From Planctomycetales bacterium (GTDB taxonomy: Bacteria > Planctomycetota > Planctomycetia > Pirellulales > Thermoguttaceae): 14,779 nucleotides of DNA. Below the pieces are notes generated by a model that had not been told where the DNA came from, did not search any database, and saw nothing but the letters and a program-made list of their open reading frames with translations. Shown here one piece after another: positions 1 to 8,537 of the stretch. The stretch covers positions 1 to 14,779 of the forward strand of contig SKOZ01000080.1 of NCBI GenBank assembly GCA_007119795.1. Reading direction: 5' to 3'. The translations under genes and the position numbers were made by a program. Numbering within the stretch: the first letter of the stretch is position 1; the number at the start of each line of letters is the position of its first letter.

Positions 1-504
1 GAGACCTACGCCACGATCCCGAAGACGCTCACCGTGCGCGAATTGAAGGTCCGCGTCGCCATCCGCGGTTTTCGCGTGCAGCAGTTCGTCGTCGTCACCA
101 CGCTGACCGATGCCGAGCACTACGCCAAGGATGAGATTGCCACACTCTTCCGTCAGCGCTGGCACGTGGAGCTCGATCTGAGGAACATCAAGATCAGCCT
201 GCAAATGGACGATCTTCGCGGCATGACCCCGGAGATGGTGCGCCGGGAGATCTGGGCCCATTGGCTGGTTGCCATCAACGCCGCAACCGCAGCCACCGCC
301 TGGCGACGTCCACGCCGTCAGGTCGCCGCTCCCCGTCCGCGCGCCGGCACCACGACCACCCACATCGCTCTTCCTGCTGCACTCGATCACCCCAGCGTCT
401 CGCAGTCAACCGAACAGCGCCCCGCTCTGGCTTCTCCCGGCCGGTCATCCCATGCCATACCAGTACAGGCATCTCGTCACAACCTCTTGTCAGCGATACA
501 CTAA
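1..504 (+). pseudogene. IS4-family transposase, C-terminal remnant
   Basis: The frame is open from the first base of the window, so the gene begins upstream and only its C-terminal part is seen. The first ~95 codons read like the end of a DDE transposase of the IS4 family: a strand-rich VTTLTDAEHY segment, then FRQRWHVE followed by LDLRNIK, which fits the family's Y-(2)-R-(3)-E-(6)-K signature. The tyrosine is Phe here, the catalytic Glu is encoded at 169-171 and the Lys at 190-192. The next part, DLRGMTPEMVRREIWAHWL, is also typical of the family. After about position 270 the translation becomes low-complexity (Ala, Arg, Thr, Pro) and loses the usual tail (a PRQISF-like block and the final helices). 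The frame then runs on to a stop at 504. I infer a truncated or decayed element that is no longer active. A functional transposase is unlikely but cannot be excluded without the upstream sequence. Confidence 0.75.
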
Positions 505-516
505 AGGCAGTCGACA

Positions 517-810
517 GTGCCATTCAAGTCAGAATGGGAAGCCGTGCAGAGAGGTCCCGCACCATTCACCGAGCACGAGCAAGCCATCGTGGACGCGCGC
601 AGGCGGTTTCATTGGCAGGTCGTAGGGATAGCTGCTAACGATGGCTTGCTGTTTGAGATTCACAATGGCTCAACAATGATTCTTCCCTACCTGTCGGTTG
701 GCATTCGAGGAAAGCTGCGCCCTCCCAAGAGTGGACTGTTGCATGGTGGCGCACGGCTTCGCGTAGCGGGCGAAGGGGAGAGTCCCATTTTCGCGGCCGA
801 ACAGCGTTAG
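517..810 (+). CDS. Small unrecognised protein, probably with an altered C-terminus
   Basis: This encodes 97 residues from a GTG start at 517, with a purine-rich AAAGGCAG stretch a few bases upstream. I do not recognise a named family. The sequence looks like a real folded protein rather than a high-GC shadow: a charged N-terminal helix (SEWEAVQRGPAPFTEHEQAI, about residues 5-24), then alternating hydrophobic strands (WQVVGIA, LLFEIHNG, ILPYLSVGIRG) and a KLRPPKSG turn. There is no signal peptide or membrane segment. Base composition is visibly richer in A and T than in the neighbours, which suggests an acquired gene or one under different selection. The last ~12 codons, from about 775, lie inside the left arm of the inverted repeat at 775-855. 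The natural C-terminus has therefore probably been replaced, and the native protein may have been longer. It could be a decaying remnant. Confidence 0.5.
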   Translation: MPFKSEWEAVQRGPAPFTEHEQAIVDARRRFHWQVVGIAANDGLLFEIHNGSTMILPYLSVGIRGKLRPPKSGLLHGGARLRVAGEGESPIFAAEQR

Positions 811-855
811 CCACGAGGAATACCTTCTACGGCCGCGAAAACCGGGACGGTCCCC
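775..855. repeat. REP-like inverted repeat pair
   Basis: Two near-identical arms face each other. The left arm (775-799) and the reverse complement of the right arm (830-855) both read GGGGA, two variable bases, GTCCC, a 1-2 base linker, then TTTTCGCGGCCG. The inner 12 bases (788-799 against 830-841) are a perfect inverted repeat with 30 bases between them. The GGGA..GTCCC part of each arm is itself a small palindrome, perfect in the right arm (GGGAC-C-GTCCC). Small hairpins nested in a larger inverted pair are the layout of REP/BIME elements mobilised by TnpA-REP (Y1) transposases. A non-autonomous mobile element end is the alternative. It lies between two converging genes, so the long hairpin could also slow transcription from either side, but no T-run follows. 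Confidence 0.6.
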
Positions 856-915
856 CGTGAACGGTTACCGTCCGCCGGCTTCGTCGGCGCGGGGTGGCCG
901 CGGCATTCACCGAGG

Positions 916-3900
916 CTATCTTCCACGAAGACGCCCATCATTGAGTCCTGCCCCCTTGGATTCCATCTCGCGGAGGAATTCCTCGTAGGCGGGTCGTTCG
1001 AGGGGGTGGAGGGAGGCGGTTGAGAGCCCCAGGTCTCGGGCGGCGGCGAGGGCGGCGGCGGCCTCCTCGCTGCGGCCCGCGGCCAGTAAGGCCTGGGCGC
1101 GGTGGAACTGGCGGGTGGCGGTGGGCGCCACGGTGACCACCTGCTCCAACTCCTCGATGGCCCTATGGAAATCGCCCTCCGCCATAAGGACCACGGCCCG
1201 CGTGTCCAATAGATAGGGGAGGTTCCCCGCGCGGGCGAGGGCGCGCTCGATCATCGCGCTCGCCTCGTCGATCTTCTGCCCCCGGACGGCGAGCAGCATG
1301 GCCAGGTTGTTCAGGGCCACGACGTCCTCCGAGTTGCGCGCGAGGACCTCGCGATAGACGCCTTCGGCCGCGTCGAGGTCGCCGCGGCGCGAGAGGGCCT
1401 CGGCGCGGGCAAAGAGGAGAGGGAGCACGCGGCCGTGCTCGACGAGCGCGCGGTCGAAGAGCGCTTGGAGCCGATCCCACGTGCGGGGCTCGGGATCTTG
1501 GCTGGCCACCGCCGTGAGAGCGCCCGCCAGCGCGGCGGCGCTCGCCGCGTTCCAGCGCGCTTCGATTTGCTCCAGGGCCTCCTCGGTACGGCCCTGGCGC
1601 CCCAAGAATGCCGAGAGCAACAGCCCGTCGAAGGAACCATCCTCAGCCTCGCGGAGGAGGGCCTCGGCGCGCTCGACGAGCGGCAGGGCGCGATCCTCCT
1701 CCCCCCGGTTGCGGAGGCGGCGCGCGTACTGCTCCAACATGGGGACGACGAGGCGCCGCCGCATCTCCACCTGGTGCGGGTCGGGGTCGCCGCCATCGAC
1801 GAAGACGTCGAAGAGCCGGATCACGTCCTGGTAGCGGCCCCGCTGGAAGGCGGCCTGGGCCTGGAGGCTCGCTGTTTGGAAGGCCTGTGGGGCAATTGCC
1901 TGAAGACGCCGGAGCCAGACGTCGGCTTCCGCCAATTCGCCCCGCTGGAGGAGGCCCGCGGCATACCAGGCCGCGTACCGCGGCTCTGCAGCGTGGGCGC
2001 CGAGCAGCCCTCGCATGTGGCCCGCCGCCCGCGCCCAATCGCCGTCGGCCTGGTAGAGTTGGGCCAGCAGGAAGACATCCTCGGGATTCGCGGGGCGCTG
2101 CTGCGCGACGACGTCCTCCAAGACCCGTCTGGCTTCGCGGCGGCGTGCACGGTCGGGGTGGGCGGCCAGCAACAGCCCCTGCGTGCGGCGGTCCTGGAGG
2201 GTGGCCACCGGCGACGCCAGGTTCGCTTCGATCAGCGCCAGGGCGCGGTCGACGGCAGCCCGGCTGCCGCCGGCAAGCAGGAGCATCGCCTGGCTGCGGC
2301 GGGCCCACGCCAGGTCGCCGTCCGTGGCACGCAGCCCGCCATCCAGAAAGCGGGCGAGCTGCACGCCCGCCTCCTCCTCCATCTCGTGACGGAGGTAGAA
2401 ATCGACCGCGCGGCGGGCCAAACGGGCGTCGCCGGGAGCCGCGGCCAGGGCCGCGGCGTACTGCTCCGCCGCCCGCTCGATCCGGCCAATGGCTTCGTAG
2501 CAGAGAGCCATCGCCGGGGATACTTGGGCTTCGGCCACCTCCTCGCGGGCCCGGGCGATGGCTTCCTCCGCCTTCTCCAGCTCTCCGATGCGGCCCAGAA
2601 ACTGGACGAGGGCCACGTGGCTGTCCGCGGTCTCGCCGGCTGCGGCCACGGCGCGGCGGAACTCGCCTTCCGCCTCGGCAAACCGGGCGGCCGCCTCTTC
2701 GCCGCGCTCTGCGGCAAGGGCGCGCTGGCCGAGGATCGCGTATACCTGTCCGAGCCAGATGTGATCCAGATAGCTTTGCGGCTCATCGGCGACGCGTGCG
2801 ATGATGCCCAGGGTGCGGGCGTCGTCCTCCAAGCGCAGCGAGACCTCGGCCGCCATGCGGTTCAGCTCGGGAGAGAAGGGCACCTGCTGCTCCTCGAGGA
2901 GCCGGATGACGCGGTCGGCTTCGGAGAAGCGTTGGCGCTCGTAGAGCATCCGCACCACCCGGCGGATGCCCACCGCATTCCGCTCTCCCAGCTCGATGGC
3001 CTCCATGTACCGCTCCAGCGCCAACTCCGGCTCCCCTTGCAGCTCGAAGATCTCGGCCGCCAGGGCAGCGAGACGCGACCAATTGGGCCGCATCGCCCGG
3101 GCCTCGGCAAGGTGCCGCTGCGCACGCGCCAGAGGCTCCCGGTCGTCGCCCGAGGCCGTCAAGCGGAGCAGCACGGCGGTGCCATAATGCCAGAGGGGCC
3201 CCTCGCCCTCGATGTGGCGGATTTCCTCGAGGGCCTGCTCCATGCCGGTGCTGTCCACGGCGAGCAGGGCCGCATCGAAGAGGAACATCCGCACGCGCGA
3301 GTCGGTCGGGTCGATCTCCAGGACCCGCCGGGCGAGCTCCCCAGCGAGATCGACCTCGCGAATCTGCAAGGCCGCGGCGGCCAGCGAACGCCATAGCCCC
3401 ACCCGGTCCTCCTCCGGCCAATGCCGGACCTCTGCCAATCGCCGCAACCCCGCCGCAGCGTCGGCCTCCTCCCGGCGGAGCAGAAGCCGTGCCCGCGCCA
3501 GGCGCACTTCCGGACCATCGCCCAATGCGTCCTCGGCGGCATCGAGCAGTTCCGCCGCCCCTTCCCAATCGCCCCGCTGCCGGGCCAAGGCCGCCCGGGC
3601 CGTGCGGATCTCGATCCGCTCGGGGAGCGCCGCTTCGGCAGCCTCCAAGAGGGCTTCGGCCTCGTCGACCCGGTTGCGGGCCACGAGCGTCTCCGCCCGC
3701 AGGATCGGCACCTGAGGCGAATCGGGGAGGACCGCGGCGGCCCGATCGAGAACCTGCTCCACTTCGTTCCAGCGCCGCGGGTCCCCCTCGCTGCGAAGGT
3801 TCCGCAGGATCATCAGGCGCGCCAGATCGACCAGGCTGCTCGCCGGAGCCCCCTGGAGCCGGACGAGCTGCTGCATCTCCGCGAGGGCCTCCTCGATCCG

Positions 3901-5187
3901 TCCCGCTGCCGTGAGGGCCGAAATGACGCCCGTGCGCGCCGAGACGGAGAGGGGATCGAGATTCACCGCCCGGCGGAACGCGGCGAGCTGCCTGTCGGTG
4001 TTCCCCATCCGCTGGTAACAGGTGCCCAGAAGGTTATCGGCCTGGCGGAGCGTCTCCGGCCACTCGGTCAGGCCGGGCCGGGCCCGTTCCAGCGTGCGGG
4101 CCGCGGCGCGCCAGTTTCCCGCCGCGGCGTCGATCTGCGCTTCGGCAAGGGCCAGGAGCGTTTCCGGCTGGTTCGCGGCGCGTAGCTGCCCCAGCGCGTG
4201 GCGGGCCTCGTCCAGGCGCCCCGTCTCAATGAGGAGACTCGTCAGATTCCAGAGCAAGTCGGGGTGTGGACCGCAGGCCGCAATCCCCTGCTGCACCGTC
4301 TCCAGGGCCCCCTCCGCCTCGCCCAACCGCCCCTGCACGTCGGCCAGGGTGACGTAGAGGGGGGTCAGCTCGGAGGCCCCTTCGATCCCCGCGCTGGCGA
4401 AGCGGCGCGCCGCCTCATACTCCTCGGCGTCGCGGGCCGCCTGGGCGGCCAGCAGGAGGGCGGCGGCCTCCTCGGGCGCCAATTCCAAGGCGCGGGCCAC
4501 GTGAGGGGAAACCCGCTCCGCAGGTCCGAACTCGCGGAAGTATTGACCGGCCACAATGTGGGCCTGGGCCGCCTCGGGGTTCTCCTCCAGCAGGCGGTCG
4601 ATCCAGGCGTCGGCCTCCGCGGGGCGGTTGAGTCGGGTCCGCAGCAAACCGGCCAGCAACCGATAGGGATCGATGCGGTGGGGGGCCTTTTCGACGGCCT
4701 CCTCCAAGATCTCGGCCGCGGCCGACCATTCGCCCATCCCCGCTCGGCACAGGGCGAGCTGCTCGAGCAGTTCCACATCGTCATCCTCGCCGGAGAGCAA
4801 GTGCTTCTCGATGTGTTGCCGGGCATCCGGGAACCGGCCCAACCGGATGGCCACGTCGACGAGGCGGCGACGAGCGCCATCCTCCTCAGGCCAGCGGCGG
4901 GCCACCCGTTCCAGTTCGCCGAAAGCAGCCTGCCACTCCTCGAGGTCGGCGAGCAGGTTCCCCAGGCGGACGGAGACCTGAGCATCGTCGGGGACGAGCC
5001 GGAGGTACATCCCCAGGAACCGCGCCGCGTCGTCGGGGCGGTCTTCCCCCTCGGCGCGGTCGGCCTCGCGGAGAAACGCCACCGCGTGCCGCCCCTGCTG
5101 GTGGCGGCTTACGAGAAAGACGCCTCCCCCCAAGACGGCGAGGGAAGCCACGAGGATGATAAGCCCACGGATGTTGATCGATCGCAT
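916..5187 (-). CDS. Large membrane-anchored TPR repeat protein
   Basis: This is a 1423-residue protein. I chose the ATG at 5187-5185 because a hydrophobic anchor follows at once (residues about 8-26, LIILVASLAVLGGGVFLV) and a GAGGG ribosome site lies 5 bases upstream (5193-5197). The longer open frame upstream is Arg/Pro-rich shadow sequence. After the anchor, essentially the whole protein is helical tetratricopeptide-like repeat. Units carry the usual small and large positions, for example AAEILEEAVEKAPHRIDPY, AAFRRAVNLDPLSVSARTG and EGVYREVLARNSEDVVALNN. There is room for several dozen 34-residue units and no catalytic domain is visible. With a single N-terminal anchor and a short positive N-terminus, the solenoid most likely lies outside the cytoplasmic membrane as a scaffold. 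TPR proteins bind partner proteins, and the partner here is unknown. It follows glpD on the same strand after 217 bases, with a possible promoter of its own, so a functional link to glycerol metabolism is not implied. Confidence 0.9.
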   Translation of the reverse strand: MRSINIRGLIILVASLAVLGGGVFLVSRHQQGRHAVAFLREADRAEGEDRPDDAARFLGMYLRLVPDDAQVSVRLGNLLADLEEWQAAFGELERVARRWPEEDGARRRLVDVAIRLGRFPDARQHIEKHLLSGEDDDVELLEQLALCRAGMGEWSAAAEILEEAVEKAPHRIDPYRLLAGLLRTRLNRPAEADAWIDRLLEENPEAAQAHIVAGQYFREFGPAERVSPHVARALELAPEEAAALLLAAQAARDAEEYEAARRFASAGIEGASELTPLYVTLADVQGRLGEAEGALETVQQGIAACGPHPDLLWNLTSLLIETGRLDEARHALGQLRAANQPETLLALAEAQIDAAAGNWRAAARTLERARPGLTEWPETLRQADNLLGTCYQRMGNTDRQLAAFRRAVNLDPLSVSARTGVISALTAAGRIEEALAEMQQLVRLQGAPASSLVDLARLMILRNLRSEGDPRRWNEVEQVLDRAAAVLPDSPQVPILRAETLVARNRVDEAEALLEAAEAALPERIEIRTARAALARQRGDWEGAAELLDAAEDALGDGPEVRLARARLLLRREEADAAAGLRRLAEVRHWPEEDRVGLWRSLAAAALQIREVDLAGELARRVLEIDPTDSRVRMFLFDAALLAVDSTGMEQALEEIRHIEGEGPLWHYGTAVLLRLTASGDDREPLARAQRHLAEARAMRPNWSRLAALAAEIFELQGEPELALERYMEAIELGERNAVGIRRVVRMLYERQRFSEADRVIRLLEEQQVPFSPELNRMAAEVSLRLEDDARTLGIIARVADEPQSYLDHIWLGQVYAILGQRALAAERGEEAAARFAEAEGEFRRAVAAAGETADSHVALVQFLGRIGELEKAEEAIARAREEVAEAQVSPAMALCYEAIGRIERAAEQYAAALAAAPGDARLARRAVDFYLRHEMEEEAGVQLARFLDGGLRATDGDLAWARRSQAMLLLAGGSRAAVDRALALIEANLASPVATLQDRRTQGLLLAAHPDRARRREARRVLEDVVAQQRPANPEDVFLLAQLYQADGDWARAAGHMRGLLGAHAAEPRYAAWYAAGLLQRGELAEADVWLRRLQAIAPQAFQTASLQAQAAFQRGRYQDVIRLFDVFVDGGDPDPHQVEMRRRLVVPMLEQYARRLRNRGEEDRALPLVERAEALLREAEDGSFDGLLLSAFLGRQGRTEEALEQIEARWNAASAAALAGALTAVASQDPEPRTWDRLQALFDRALVEHGRVLPLLFARAEALSRRGDLDAAEGVYREVLARNSEDVVALNNLAMLLAVRGQKIDEASAMIERALARAGNLPYLLDTRAVVLMAEGDFHRAIEELEQVVTVAPTATRQFHRAQALLAAGRSEEAAAALAAARDLGLSTASLHPLERPAYEEFLREMESKGAGLNDGRLRGR

Positions 5188-5356
5188 TGCCACCCTCACA
5201 GTACGGCCACATCGTCCCACGTCCGACCACGACCAACGACTGCCAGAGCTTCGCAGAAGACAGCAGGGTCTCTCTCCCCGGGCAAGGTCCGTCCATCCTC
5301 TCGGCAAGATGCCGGCTGGGCAGGCAGTCGGCGGCGAGGCGCCCCCGCTACTGTCC

Positions 5357-5362
5357 AGTATA
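5357..5362 (-). promoter_or_regulatory. Possible -10 box for the TPR gene
   Basis: On the minus strand TATACT lies in the gap after glpD, about 170 bases before the TPR start. It is flanked by TGTC and GGACA, which make a short inverted repeat (5352-5366). No good -35 hexamer is found 16-18 bases upstream. If real, it gives the TPR gene a leader of about 160 bases and transcription independent of glpKD. The assignment rests on one hexamer in an otherwise GC-rich stretch. Confidence 0.3.
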
Positions 5363-5404
5363 GACAAGGGGGAAGAACGGCGGGACTGATTCGAGGGTCG
5401 TCCG

Positions 5405-6862
5405 TCAGCCCACGGCCGCGCGGTAGCGGTTGAGCTCGGCTTGCCGCCGGGGCCCGTCCCAATTGAACAGCTCCCCCATCCAGGCGGCCACCGTGCCAGC
5501 CAGTGAGTCGGCGTCGTCGCAGTAGCCATACCAGCTGGTGCGGCGGATCATCACGTCGGCGAGCGAGACCGCCCATTCTCGGCGGCAGAAGTGCGCGACC
5601 AGCTCGCCGCTGGGCGGCGGGGGAACGACACCGCTTGTCCCTTCGATCGCCTCGGGCGGCAGAAGCGGCTCCTCAGCCGTCCGGCAGGGGGGGAGGGTCT
5701 TCCGCATGTGAACGGCGACGCGATCGAGGCACTGCTCGGCAATGAGCCGATAGGTAGTCAGCTTACCTCCAGCGACGTCAATCCAACCGCGGTCCGGCTC
5801 GCGGAACTCGTGCCGACGGGAGATGTCCGAAGGCCCCCCACCGTCGGAGGCGATCAGCGGCCGCACCCCCGCCCATCGCGCTGCCACGTCGGTGCGGTTC
5901 AACCCCACCTCGGGAAAGTAACGGCCCACGACGCCGAGGACGTAATCGACGTCCTGCTCCTCCGCGCGGACGTCTTCCGGGGCGCCGCCGTAGTCGGTGT
6001 CGGTGGTTCCCAGAATGACCCTGGCGCCCCAGGGGATGGCGAAGAGAATGCGGCGGCCTTCGGCCATGACCACGGCATCGGGCAGTGGGAGCCGTTCCCG
6101 GGAAACAACGAGGTGGATCCCCTTCGTAAGCCGCAGGCGGATGCTGCTCACGGGCAGGTTCTCCGCCCAGGGGCCGGTGGCGTTGACCACCACCTTGGCT
6201 CGCACGGCGACCTCGCGGTCGGCCAGGGCGTCGCGCAGCGTACACTCCCAGCGGTCGCCGCGACGATAGGCGTCCAGCAGACCGCAATAGTTGGCCAGCA
6301 AGGCGCCGTGGGACGCCGCCGAACGGAGGGTGTCGAGCACCAGGCGGGCGTCGTTGGTCAATGCGTCGAAATAGCGGACGGCCCCTTTCAGGCCCGTCCC
6401 CTTCAGGCCCGGGAGGTGGCAGAGAGCCTCGACCCGGGACATGGCGGTCGAGGGGCCGAGATTCTTGCCGCACAGCAGGTCGTAGGCCTTCACCCCCACG
6501 TAGAGTTGCCAGATCGGCCACCCGGAACCCCGAAAGGAGGGGAAGACGAATGCCAGCGGCTGTGCCAGATGAGGGGCGATGCGGTGAAGGATTCGCTTCT
6601 CGCGACTCGCCTCGCGGACGAGGCCGATGCGGCCTTGAGCCAGGTATCGCAGGCCCCCGTGCAGCAGGCGGCTGGTGCGCCCGCTGGTGCCGAAGGCGAA
6701 GTCGTAGCGGTCGACGAGGCCCACGCGCAGCCCGCGCAGAGCGGCGTCGCGCGCGACTCCGGCGCCGAGGATCCCCCCACCCACGACGAGGAGATCGAGG
6801 GGTGCGGCGGTGAGCCCCTCCAGCCGATCGGCTGGACTCTGCGCCTCGGGTGAGTCGTTCAT
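5405..6862 (-). CDS. glpD: Glycerol-3-phosphate dehydrogenase (FAD-dependent)
   Basis: GlpD oxidises sn-glycerol 3-phosphate to dihydroxyacetone phosphate and passes electrons to the quinone pool as a peripheral inner-membrane flavoprotein. The 485-residue product is close to the usual ~500. The FAD-binding Rossmann motif [12 protein letters not shown] lies at residues 24-35, followed by [20 protein letters not shown], the conserved flavin and substrate region. GTTDTDYGG and WAGVRPLI come later, and [13 protein letters not shown] is a C-terminal FAD-contact motif. The C-terminal DAO_C-type domain ends with [17 protein letters not shown]. The start is the ATG at 6862, whose ATGA overlaps the glpK stop, so the two are translationally coupled. 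An in-frame ATG at 6877 inside glpK is possible but less likely. No regulator or glycerol facilitator gene lies beside the pair in this window. Confidence 0.95.
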   Translation of the reverse strand: MNDSPEAQSPADRLEGLTAAPLDLLVVGGGILGAGVARDAALRGLRVGLVDRYDFAFGTSGRTSRLLHGGLRYLAQGRIGLVREASREKRILHRIAPHLAQPLAFVFPSFRGSGWPIWQLYVGVKAYDLLCGKNLGPSTAMSRVEALCHLPGLKGTGLKGAVRYFDALTNDARLVLDTLRSAASHGALLANYCGLLDAYRRGDRWECTLRDALADREVAVRAKVVVNATGPWAENLPVSSIRLRLTKGIHLVVSRERLPLPDAVVMAEGRRILFAIPWGARVILGTTDTDYGGAPEDVRAEEQDVDYVLGVVGRYFPEVGLNRTDVAARWAGVRPLIASDGGGPSDISRRHEFREPDRGWIDVAGGKLTTYRLIAEQCLDRVAVHMRKTLPPCRTAEEPLLPPEAIEGTSGVVPPPPSGELVAHFCRREWAVSLADVMIRRTSWYGYCDDADSLAGTVAAWMGELFNWDGPRRQAELNRYRAAVG

Positions 6863-8355
6863 TCGGGAGATTCCCATCGCAAGCTGCGGCGGACCGCCTC
6901 GGTCCAGCGGCGGCACAGCCGTTCCCGCTCGTCGGCCGCGATGCGGGGCTTGAACTCGTGGTCGAGGACCCAGTGCTTGGTGACGTCGGCCGCATCCGTC
7001 CAGAAACCGACGGCCAGACCGGCGAGATAGGCCGCCCCCAGCGCCGTCGTCTCCGCGACCACCGGCCGCCGTACGTGGACGCCGAGGAGGTCGGCCTGGA
7101 ACTGCATGAGCTGATTGTTCACGCTCGCCCCACCGTCGACCCTCAGATCGGAGAGGGCCAAGCCGGCGTCGCGCTGCATCGCCTCGACCAGGTCGCGGGT
7201 CTGGAAGGCCATCGACTCGACGGCGGCCCGGGCGATGTGGGCCGCCGTGGTGCTGCGGGTGATGCCGAAGAGGGTGCCGCGGGCGTGAGGGTCCCAGTGG
7301 GGGGCGCCCAGGCCGACGAAGGCCGGCACGAAGACGACGCCGCCGGAATCGTGGACGCTGCCGGCCAACCGCTCCACTTCGGCCGAGGTGCGGATCACTC
7401 CCAACCCGTCGCGCAGCCAGCTCACCACCGCCCCGGCGACGAATACGGCCCCTTCCAGGCAGAAGGTGACCTCGTCGCCGATCACCCAACCGATCGTGGT
7501 GAGGAGGTTGTTCTTCGAGGCGATGGGCTGTGCTCCGGTGTTCATGAGGAGGAAGCAGCCGGTGCCGTAGGTGTTTTTCGCGGCCCCGGGTGCGAAGCAC
7601 GCCTGCCCGAAGGTGGCGGCCTGCTGGTCGCCCGCGCAGCCGGCGATGGGAATGGGGGCGCCGAACCACTCCTCGCACGTCTCCCCGTAGACCTCGCTCG
7701 AAGGCCGCACCTCGGGGAGCATGGCCCGCGGCACGCCGAGGATGCCGAGCAGTTCGTCGTCCCAGTCGCGGGTGTGGATGTTCAAGAGGAGCGTGCGGCT
7801 GGCGTTGCTGAAATCGGTGACGTGGCGGCGGCCGCCCGTAAGGTGCCAGAGGAGCCAGCTATCGACGGTGCCGAAGAGCACCTCGCCCCGCTCGGCGCTG
7901 CCGCGGAGGCCCTCGTGGGTGTCGAGGAGATGTTTGATCTTGGTGCCGGAGAAGTACGCATCGAGGAGCAATCCCGTCTTGGCGCGGAAGAGGTCCTCCA
8001 GGCCGTCGCCTTTGAGCTGCTCGCAGATCGGTGCGCTCACGCGGCTTTGCCAGACGACGGCGTTGGCAACCGGCCGGCCGGTGGTCCGCTCCCAAAGGAG
8101 CGTTGTCTCCCGCTGGTTGGCGATGCCCACGGCAGCCACGTCCTCGGCCGTGGTGCCCGCGCGGCGGAGGGCCTCGCGGGCGGTGGCCAGTTGCGTCGCC
8201 CAGAGGACCTCGGGCTCGTGCTCGACGAATCCCGGCGCCGGGTAGATCTGCTCGAACTCCGCCTGCGCGGAAGCGGCGATCTGCCCCCGGCGGTCGAAGA
8301 GGATCGCGCGGCTGGAGGTCGTACCCTGGTCGAGGGCGAGAACGTACGTCGGCAT
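6859..8355 (-). CDS. glpK: Glycerol kinase
   Basis: GlpK phosphorylates glycerol with ATP to sn-glycerol 3-phosphate in the cytoplasm, the substrate of GlpD encoded directly downstream. The 498-residue length matches the family. The FGGY-kinase phosphate motif [14 protein letters not shown] is at residues 8-21. Glycerol ligands line up with E. coli GlpK: R82 and E83 (NQRETT), Y134, and D243-Q244 (AGDQQAA). C-terminal family motifs include [32 protein letters not shown] and [16 protein letters not shown]. The GGTR stretch that forms part of the fructose-1,6-bisphosphate site in the E. coli enzyme is missing just before [12 protein letters not shown], so inhibition by that ligand is unlikely (inference). 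The ATG at 8355 is preceded at 8 bases by GGGAGGC (8364-8370 on the minus strand). It is the first gene of the glpK-glpD pair. Confidence 0.97.
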   Translation of the reverse strand: MPTYVLALDQGTTSSRAILFDRRGQIAASAQAEFEQIYPAPGFVEHEPEVLWATQLATAREALRRAGTTAEDVAAVGIANQRETTLLWERTTGRPVANAVVWQSRVSAPICEQLKGDGLEDLFRAKTGLLLDAYFSGTKIKHLLDTHEGLRGSAERGEVLFGTVDSWLLWHLTGGRRHVTDFSNASRTLLLNIHTRDWDDELLGILGVPRAMLPEVRPSSEVYGETCEEWFGAPIPIAGCAGDQQAATFGQACFAPGAAKNTYGTGCFLLMNTGAQPIASKNNLLTTIGWVIGDEVTFCLEGAVFVAGAVVSWLRDGLGVIRTSAEVERLAGSVHDSGGVVFVPAFVGLGAPHWDPHARGTLFGITRSTTAAHIARAAVESMAFQTRDLVEAMQRDAGLALSDLRVDGGASVNNQLMQFQADLLGVHVRRPVVAETTALGAAYLAGLAVGFWTDAADVTKHWVLDHEFKPRIAADERERLCRRWTEAVRRSLRWESPE

Positions 8356-8439
8356 GGTCGGATGCCTCCCGGAAGCAGGTGAAGGCGTCGCTGGCAGAAA
8401 GGGCCAGTCTTTCAGCAGACGTCATTGGACTGTCTGGGC

Positions 8440-8467
8440 GCAGGTCCCGCAAGGCGCGGGCTCCTGC
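8440..8467. repeat. Hairpin in the glpK/kinase divergent region
   Basis: GCAGG-T-CCCGC, a 5-base loop AAGGC, then GCGGG-CT-CCTGC gives a ten-pair interrupted stem. It sits between the divergent glpK and adenylate-kinase-like genes, about 85 bases upstream of the glpK start. It could be an operator, an RNA hairpin in either leader, or a dispersed repeat. The rest of the 182-base gap shows no convincing -35/-10 pair. Confidence 0.35.
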
Positions 8468-8537
8468 GGCCCACCTTGCCGCCGATGCCGGCAGCCGCTA
8501 CAACCGTCCCATCTCCCCCGCCGAGGACGTGATCGCC

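Noticed and set aside
1435..3396. A 653-codon open frame on the plus strand, opposite the TPR gene
   Set aside because: It is antisense to strongly repeat-patterned TPR codons, and its own translation has no domain, signal or ribosome site. Long antisense frames are expected in high-GC DNA.
5188..5529. Upstream extension of the TPR gene by 114 codons
   Set aside because: The extension is Trp/Arg/Pro/Ser-rich, overlaps the glpD end and would bury the membrane anchor. The ATG at 5187 has a ribosome site.
6863..7678. N-terminal extension of glpD overlapping glpK
   Set aside because: It is the shadow frame of glpK; the FAD motif sits at the normal distance from the ATG at 6862, which forms an ATGA overlap.
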